From contig JAPFFF010000008.1 of NCBI GenBank assembly GCA_039105265.1, positions 4,836,001 through 4,900,000 on the forward strand: 64,000 nt of DNA. Reading direction: 5' to 3'. The position numbers were made by a program, and so were the translations under genes. The notes beneath the pieces are model-generated. The model was not told where the DNA came from. It searched no databases and saw nothing but the letters and a program-made list of their open reading frames with translations. The DNA comes from Tritrichomonas musculus (Eukaryota > Parabasalia > Tritrichomonadida > Tritrichomonadidae). Positions 57,588 to 64,000 of the stretch are shown piece by piece. Numbering within the stretch: the first letter of the stretch is position 1; each line of letters starts with the position of its first letter.

Positions 57588-58250
57588 ATGATGTTTGTTG
57601 CTGATACATTTAACTTCCCTGCTAACTCAGAAGCTTCCCAGCGTAGCAGATTTACCAAAGATGAAGATGAGAAACTTAAGCAGCTTGTTTCATTCCATGA
57701 TCCACCTAATTGGAATGAAATCTCAAAACATATGAAAAACAGAACTGCCCGTCAATGCAGAGAAAGGTATGCTAATTATCTTAGACCTAACCTCATCAAC
57801 GGCCCCTGGACACAAGAAGAAGATGATCTTCTTAAACAATTATACGAGCAATACGGTCCTAAATGGTCTTTTATTTCACAGAGCTTCAAATCACGTTCTT
57901 CTGTTAACATAAAAAACCATTATTCTTCCCTTATTAGCCAAAAAACAAACAAAGAAAGATCAAGCCGTGCCCCAATTAAAAGTTCATCATCTTCATTTGT
58001 CTCAGCAGGTAAAAGCAAGGCATCAAAAATTAAGGAATGCTCTTCTTATTTGTTGCCCCAGGTTTACGTTGAAAGTAAAGATAATGCAACTTTCCCAACC
58101 AATCTTCCTAATTCACCAAAGTCAGAGTTAACTCCAAAAAGTACTCAAGATGAAAAATGTCATCAATTGTATGAAGAAATGCTTGCAGCTTTCCAAAAGG
58201 AAGAAGATGAATTGTGGTCCACATTTGATGAAAGCATGATTTCATTTTAA
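57588..58250 (+). CDS. R2R3 Myb-type DNA-binding protein
   Basis: The protein has 220 residues from ATG 57588; the frame opens earlier at TTG 57522, which I do not use, and initiator-like TCATAT/TCACAA motifs lie just upstream of the ATG, inside that extension. Residues 19-66 form R2 (FTKDEDEKLKQLVSF ... NWNEISKHM ... RTARQCRERYANYL). Residues 70-117 form R3 (GPWTQEEDDLLKQLYEQYGP ... KWSFISQSF ... RSSVNIKNHYSSL). The tryptophan at the start of R2 is Phe 22, common in trichomonad Mybs. The C-terminal 100 residues are Ser/Lys-rich and end acidic (EEDELWSTFDESMISF), possibly an activation region. Such proteins bind TAACGA or M3-type promoter elements. Confidence 0.92.
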   Translation: MMFVADTFNFPANSEASQRSRFTKDEDEKLKQLVSFHDPPNWNEISKHMKNRTARQCRERYANYLRPNLINGPWTQEEDDLLKQLYEQYGPKWSFISQSFKSRSSVNIKNHYSSLISQKTNKERSSRAPIKSSSSSFVSAGKSKASKIKECSSYLLPQVYVESKDNATFPTNLPNSPKSELTPKSTQDEKCHQLYEEMLAAFQKEEDELWSTFDESMISF

Positions 58251-59367
58251 GTGATGTTTTTATGTTATACCGATACTTTTTGAACTTAATTCTTTATATT
58301 ATTGTATTATTTAAAAAAAAATAAAAAAAAAAAATTATTTTGATTCTTCTTCTATCTATTTTTTTATTTTGATTTACTAGCAAAGACTTTTGCAAGTCCT
58401 TTTTTATGCTTGCGATTAAACTAGAAATTCTATTAGCATTTTATTTTATTCAATTATTATTTTGTGTTTTTATAAGAAAAAGTTTAAGGGAAAAAACCGA
58501 TTAGATTTTTTTCCTTCATAAATTCAAAACCCTATTTTTTTTCAAAAACTTTATATCATTCAAATATATTGAATTAAGTCTATTTGAAAAGTTGATCATA
58601 CTTATTCAAATTTGTTTCAAATAATTATTCATTTTACAACAATTCAAATATATTCTAAAATGGTTTTAATAATGTCCGCTTTAGTACACTTTTCAAACAT
58701 TTTTATCTTTTTATAAATTTAAAATTACCATATCATATTGTAATTACCTATAAAAAATTAATAGTAGAATTTAAATTTAAAATATAATCTTTTTAGAAAA
58801 TTTTGGGTGAAAGAAAAATAAAAATAAAAAAAAAATATCATTAAAGATTATTTTTATCAGAAAATATGATCGTTTTCTAATAATGCTTTTTCAAAATATT
58901 ATCGTCTCTGGTATAATAATTGGCCTAAACCGACTTCGAAATGGGTCTTAATATTCCATCAACCAGTTCTATCTTTTGATGAACATTTTGGAGTATAGTA
59001 AGCAGCAAGGTACCTTCATTTATGTTTCTAATTTTGATATCTCATCTTTTTTTCCTTGGTATGCAAGTTAGGCCTAACTTGCCTTTAGGTGTAAATAATT
59101 TGTCCAAAATTTGATAAAAAATTGATCATTTGATTCTTAGGTAGAATTATTAGTATTTTGCATTAAATCGTGTATAAATTCTCTATTGAAGGCAATATGT
59201 GTTGGAGAATCTCGATTTTACAATTATTTTTGCTCTTTTCATGTTATTGTAAATTCAAAAAATCGAGATTATAATTTTCTCAAAATATTTTGAATAAATT
59301 TATTCAAATTTGTTTTAAATAAATTTTTACAAAAAGTTATTTTTTATTTATTTTCACTTTTGATAAA
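58251..59367. other. gene-free, 1.1 kb, with 20-bp palindrome
   Basis: AT-rich. It includes a perfect 20-bp palindrome at 59063-59082 (GCAAGTTAGGCCTAACTTGC), which is GC-rich against its surroundings. No gene is seen. Confidence 0.5.
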
Positions 59368-59525
59368 TAAAGTCGGATTCAAAAGGCTTGGGACAAACTT
59401 TTTGAAAACGATAAGGTCAAATTTATAAATCTTTTAGGTCAATTTGTCCCAAGCTGAATGATTTTTTTTCTGAGAAACATTGAAAAAAATTGAATGTTGT
59501 CCCAAGCATTTTGAATCCGACTTTA
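59368..59525. mobile_element. 158-bp short inverted-repeat element (MITE)
   Basis: The left end TAAAGTCGGATTCAAAAGGC and the right end, read inward, TAAAGTCGGATTCAAAATGC match at 19 of 20 positions and continue with CTTGGGACAA on both sides. A third inverted segment, TTTGTCCCAAG (59443-59453), pairs with the left arm, so the element can fold in two ways. TA at both borders is consistent with Tc1/mariner-type TA duplication. No coding capacity. A non-autonomous element is the simplest explanation. Confidence 0.65.
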
Positions 59526-60416
59526 CCGCAAATATCCGATTAACATTCTCAAAATTTGAGATTGAATTAATTCAATTTTTCTTAATAGGATATTTTTTAC
59601 GATCATAAAAAATATTTTGAGCAAAGTGCCTTAAATAATAAAATTATGATGGAAATTCATAAAATTATATATTTTCATGACAAAAATTGTTGTAGAGAGT
59701 TTTTATGGTGAAAACAATTTGATAAAAAGTTTTTGTTTGATAAAAATTTCTATCTTTTACGTCCAGTGCATGTGAATATTAAAATAATAAGAAAAGGAAA
59801 ATGACTATTTAATCACATGAAATAAAATAAACGTTATTTTTAACCCTTGCTTTTTGTACAATTGTAAATTTTGTGTTCGGAAAACGAATTTATTTTGTTC
59901 AATTAAGCATTTTTCGATTTTAAAATTTGAAATTTAGATTTATTATATTTTTTAAAAAAAACATTAATATCATGTATGTTTAGAAATTCTTTCTTTCTTT
60001 GGGTGACTCATTCAAAATATCGTTTTTAAAACCTCTAACATTTTGGTTTTCGTGATTAATTGAATATTTATTTATGCATTTGTTTTCTATATATAATACT
60101 AAACAAATGTTAATTTAACCATATTGCCAATAAATGCATTGTTAAAGAGATATTTTAATGATTATTTAAAAAGTATTTTGTTTCTTTATATTTCCTATAT
60201 TATCATACTTATATAAGATATTAGAACTGTTATAAAGAATACTTGTTTATTTATTTTTAATATATTAGGAATTCATAATTGAGAATAACTAAAAATTAGA
60301 TATATATATTAATCAAAAATATAATATATTTATATAAAATTATATATTATAAAAAGCTATATATATTTACTAACTATGATATATTTATTAATATAAAAAT
60401 GTTTCAAATCTAAATA
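59526..60416. other. gene-free, 0.9 kb
   Basis: AT-rich spacer between two terminal-repeat elements. Nothing else is recognised. Confidence 0.5.
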
Positions 60417-61812
60417 CCCCCAACTCGCTACAAATGGTTATTTTCATGTACGTTATATGTTAACAAGTTTTTTGTTAACCTGAAAAAAATAATTTTTTTA
60501 TGGTTAACATTTTTTTCTCCTCATAAGTACTCATAAAAATATTCAATTTCTTTTAAATAAAATCAAATAAATGAAATATTTTTTAAATATTTACAATAAA
60601 ACAAAGAGAATGACAACAAATTTTCATAAAATTTTGACGATAAAATAACCAAAAAGTGACAAGAAGTCCATTATTTACAAAAGCAAAAGCAATTTTTCAA
60701 ACGCAATTTCCATTATACAAGCTTTTTTTTCGCATTTACTCGTCAACTAATCGATAGAGATTCATTTAATGTTTTATTAGAACCTTTGTAGCATGTTTTT
60801 GTCTTATTTTCAAAATTACATTTTACTTGTCGAGCCTTTTTTTACAGAAAATACTCTTTTTTTTCCTCAAGAGTTTCCTATATCTCTTTATTTGTTTTAC
60901 TTTCAACCTAGCTTCTTTCTTATTTCCTCCTATTTTAGAAAATCCAAGATTCACCTAGTTTTATATATGTAAATTGCTTTTTTTCTCAATTAATTTTCTT
61001 TTTTAATTTGTTATATAACCATTTTTTTTTGTTTTTACTTATTTATTAAAGGCTATTTCCAATTAATCAAATATCAAAAAACAAATCTCTCAAATTCGAT
61101 GATTTTATTCAATAAACCTACCAAGAAATCGATACTGCTAATAAAAATTTCGTTATATACTTTGCATTTACAAAAAAAATTCATTTTTATTCTAACCTTA
61201 AATTCTTTAGAGAAACCTCAAAATTTTATTTGCTTTTTTAATCGTGCTTTTTTTTCTTCCAAAATATAATATAGAACCATGCTCGCATATCTTTTACTTC
61301 TCTCTAAAATTTGCAAATAATATTATATTTTGGAAGAAAAATCAAAATTTTCAATTTCTGTTTCGATAGTTATTATCACCTTTAAAACTTATTTTTATTT
61401 TCTCATAACAGTTTTTAAAAGATTCAAAGCCGAATAAGATATTTGCAATTTATTATCAGTAAATCAGGAAAAATTTTAGGACCGTATTTAAGTAAATATA
61501 AAAACATTAAATACTCAGAGCATATAATATTAAGGGATATGAAAACCTTTCATAACTCTTTTCTTTTATCACATTATTAAAATAATATCATTTTTACCTC
61601 TTTTTTTTTCCTTCATTTTTTTATCATATAAGCATCTTTGCATGTAGTTAATAAAAGGTATATTTATTTTTTGAAAACTCTTTTTCTTCAGTATTTATTA
61701 TTAATTTTTGTTTTTTGTACGTTTTTCTTATTCAATTTTCTCTCTCAATTTCATTCAAAAAAATAACGAAAAAATAACGTATCAAAAAATAACCATTTGT
61801 AGCGAGGAGGGG
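60417..61812. mobile_element. 1.4-kb non-coding element with about 40-bp terminal inverted repeats
   Basis: The left terminus reads CCCCCAACTCGCTACAAATG and continues GTTATTTTCATGTACGTTAT. The right terminus, read inward, is CCCCCTCCTCGCTACAAATG followed by GTTATTTTTTGATACGTTAT, giving about 40 bp with some 6 mismatches. TA flanks both ends (60415-60416 and 61813-61814), suggesting a TA target duplication and a Tc1/mariner-class mover. No frame above 60 residues lies inside in either strand. The interior of the plus strand is markedly pyrimidine-rich (long stretches of T with scattered C), unlike neighbouring spacer. It is likely a non-autonomous derivative. Confidence 0.65.
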
Positions 61813-63271
61813 GTAATCACTATATACAAAACAACTCGTTTTTCTAACCCGAAATGCTCAAATATTCAAGTAAATTTCTGAATATTATTTTAAAAATAAA
61901 TAAATAAAAATTTTAGTTATCTATTATAACATAACCAATTTTCAACATAAAATTTTATTGAATCTCTATTATCTTGACATATTAATGATTTTAAATTTAT
62001 TTACTTTTTTATTAAACATTAAAAAAAGATATTACATTAAATAAAGCCAAATTTATTTTATGATTTTAGAAAAGATCAAAAATTAAGATAATATTTGAAG
62101 AACTAAAATCATTTAAGTTGCCAAAATAATTAAAATTCTTTTATTTATTGAATTCATATTTATTCCATTTATTTTGGAATAATAAATCAGAACTCTAGAT
62201 GTGTTCATTTATCAGGACACAAAAATTGAGTTTAATACAACCATATTTATAGATTATGTTATATTCACCATAGTTAATAAGATTTTAAGTAAATAATTAC
62301 AAATAAATTTCTAAGCATCGGTAAAATCTATTAAATATATAAACAGTGAAATGAACCACTGAAAATATACTCGTTTTGAATAATTCATTATATCTTGCTA
62401 AAAATTTTATTAAGAATCATTTAAAAGATTTAATAAATATATAATATTTATAATATATTTATTTACATCATATATTACAAATTAATGATTATTTAATTTT
62501 TATTTGGATTATAACATTTAATTCTTTCGATTATTTTTGATTTTAACTTTTGGAATTGGATTAAGTGTTAAATATATAAATTAATCAAGCAAATAATTTT
62601 AACAAGTTTTAATTATTTCAAAAGTTTTTAAAAATGATGATCATAAAATTTCGGTTTAATGAAAATTTAAACGAAAATGCATCTATACTATAGTTATACA
62701 ATGGACATACTAATGTTTAACCAGAAGACATTGTAATTCTATTTCTGGCATATAATATTACCAATATTAAGATTTTAATTTCAAAATATCTGATTGAAAT
62801 TATCCTATAAACATTAATATAATGTGAATAAGCATAATATATATTTTAAATTAAGTAAATATAATATTTTGTTGAGATAAAAATATTTTGCAAGTATCGA
62901 TGAAAAATTGTAAACGGTAATTATAGAGGTTTTTCGTTTTTTATTCAATTTTTTTATGAGACATCGCCTAAAAATGCGATCACTTTTTGAATTGAACTTT
63001 TTAAATGTTTTGCAAATCACGCATCTTTTTGATAAAAATATTTTTCAATGGATTTTTAACTCAAAAAAAATACGACCACTTTTTTAAATGTTTATAAAAT
63101 ACGACCACTTTTTGAAAAGATATATGTTAATAATGGTTATTAATAGAATGCAAATATCCAATATGCAAAGAACTGATTCTGGTTTTGTAGTTAAAGCAAG
63201 AAATCGTTCAAAGCATGGCAAATTATCAATATAAGAATGGTCTGTTAGTTTTTTTTTTTTTTTTTTTTTTT
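61813..63271. other. gene-free, 1.5 kb
   Basis: AT-rich. A 17-bp direct repeat, AAATACGACCACTTTTT, occurs at 63068-63084 and 63097-63113, with a diverged third unit near 62972 (ATGCGATCACTTTTTGAA). A T23 tract at 63249-63271 abuts the next element. No gene is supported. Confidence 0.5.
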
Positions 63272-63847
63272 GGGAGATATTTTTTGCCCCCAATCTCTTT
63301 TGACCCCAACGGTTAAGGTCAATATTGACCCTGTATCGTACTTCAGAAAAAATCGGCGAGAACTTTTTTGCACTTTTGCGAAAAAAACCATGAGTAGCTA
63401 CTCACGCTTTTTTTACGATATTTTCTAAAAAATTATTTTTATTAAAAAGCAGCCCTAGATGAAATTTCTTCCATCCCGAGTAAGTTATTCGTAATTAGCA
63501 TCTCATTGTAGTAATTATTAAACCATTTTTTTCTTTTTTTGGTAAAAAAAATATTAATCAATAATATTATAGATATCTCTTTATAAAAAAATATATAAGA
63601 TTTTCTTCACATATTCGGGCCTATGATGTTATAAATAACAATAAATGTTTACTAATCTTTTCAAAAATATATAATTAGCATTATTTGTAAAAAATAAAAA
63701 TTTAACGAAAAAAGCGTGAGTAGCTACTCATGGTGTTTTTCGCAAAAGTGCAAAAAAGTTCTAGCCGATTTTTTCTGAAGTACGATACAGGGTCAATATT
63801 GACCTTAACCGTTGGGGTCAAAAGAGATTGGGGGGCAAAAAATATCT

Positions 63848-63850
<3 letters not shown>
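63272..63850. mobile_element. 579-bp foldback element with 142-bp terminal inverted repeats
   Basis: The left arm (63272-63413) and right arm (63708-63850) are inverted copies differing at only a few bases; both end in GGGAGATATTTTTTGCCCCC read inward, apart from one extra G on the right. Each arm contains GGTCAATATTGACC, itself palindromic, and GAGTAGCTACTC. The 294-bp interior is AT-rich and non-coding. Poly(T) borders both ends (T23 left, T80 right), so a target duplication cannot be told from the tract. Long arms and a short interior suggest a non-autonomous Mutator-like or other long-TIR element. Terminal repeats of a larger element are an alternative. Confidence 0.7.

Positions 63851-63930
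<80 letters not shown>
63851..63930. repeat. poly(T) tract, 80 bp
   Basis: Eighty uninterrupted T lie between two copies of the foldback element end. The length may reflect slippage or sequencing and assembly uncertainty. Confidence 0.8.
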
Positions 63931-63931
<1 letters not shown>

Positions 63932-64000
63932 GGAGATATTTTTTGCCCCCAATCTCTTTTGACCCCAACGGTTAAGGTCAATATTGACCCTGTATCGTAC
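63931..64000. mobile_element. second copy of the foldback element (cut by window end)
   Basis: The last 70 bases match the left arm of the 63272 element base for base as far as visible (GGGAGATATTTTTTGCCCCC to GTATCGTAC). It begins directly after the T80 tract in the same orientation as the first copy's left arm, so two elements sit next to each other in poly(T). Confidence 0.75.

Noticed and set aside
58800-59060. Possible transposase fragment on the minus strand (fragments such as KIELVDGILRPISKS)
   Set aside because: No catalytic motif, several stops and no terminal repeats; too weak to call.
62814-63293. Small minus-strand frames of 68-69 codons
   Set aside because: Lys/Ile/Phe-rich composition typical of random AT-rich DNA; one runs through the T23 tract.
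63702-63975. Two overlapping frames of about 80-90 codons with poly-Lys or poly-Phe
   Set aside because: They are translations of the T80 tract and the foldback arms; no gene.
1-64000. tRNA, rRNA, snRNA or CRISPR-like arrays
   Set aside because: No T-loop/cloverleaf signature, rRNA-like block, or regularly spaced repeat with unique spacers was found by eye; covariance searches were not possible.

Overview
The window looks like a nuclear contig of a trichomonad (Parabasalia), most likely a Tritrichomonas such as T. foetus. The base composition is strongly AT-rich. All recognisable genes are uninterrupted reading frames with no intron signals. Several start codons sit just downstream of an initiator-like TCA-Py-(T/A) motif, and many stop codons overlap a TAAA, the trichomonad poly(A) signal. 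The gene set fits: an initiator-binding-domain protein, an R2R3 Myb protein, a lineage-expanded kinase family, and two Fe-S assembly proteins (Nfu and IscA types) with presequences that suggest hydrogenosomal import. The species call is inference.

Layout. 1-1.8 kb is transposon debris: a minus-strand ORF remnant, a 507-bp hAT-like non-autonomous element with target duplication, a decayed mariner transposase and a possible Myb-like remnant. 1.8-40.6 kb is a dense housekeeping block on both strands: an exportin-7-like karyopherin, the SOF1/DCAF13 ribosome-biogenesis WD40 protein, a coiled-coil protein, a NOT2/3/5 protein, an unknown protein, GCP3 of the gamma-tubulin complex, an importin-beta-like HEAT protein, Nfu, SRP54, a DEAH-type helicase homologue whose ATPase motifs have decayed, proteasome Rpn2, IscA, an ankyrin-RING protein, a WDR7/rabconnectin-3-beta-like protein, another coiled-coil protein, a small secreted protein, the initiator-binding-domain protein, Vps18 and PDE6D.

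41.7-58.3 kb is more dynamic. Three copies of one Ser/Thr kinase gene lie here. Two are about 99% identical and form a 1.2-kb inverted repeat around a LARP1-type DM15 protein; the third is a mosaic of identical and diverged patches. The same stretch holds an LRR protein with a very long charged tail, a decayed gene region, a microbial-type PARG-like protein fused to a tyrosine/asparagine-rich tandem-repeat domain, and the Myb gene. 58.3-64 kb has no gene I can support but holds three kinds of terminal-inverted-repeat element: a 158-bp element, a 1.4-kb element without coding capacity, and a foldback element sitting inside poly(T), with a second copy of it starting 80 T's later and running off the window end.

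The housekeeping genes are not functionally clustered. Recurring themes are transcription start control (initiator motifs, IBD protein, Myb), mRNA fate (NOT, LARP1-DM15), endomembrane traffic (Vps18, WDR7, SRP54, PDE6D) and Fe-S maturation (Nfu, IscA). Four start codons were moved to the first in-frame ATG (Rpn2, GCP3, WDR7-like, Myb), because the longer open frames begin at GTG or TTG. All family assignments rest on recalled motif and sequence similarity, with no database search.
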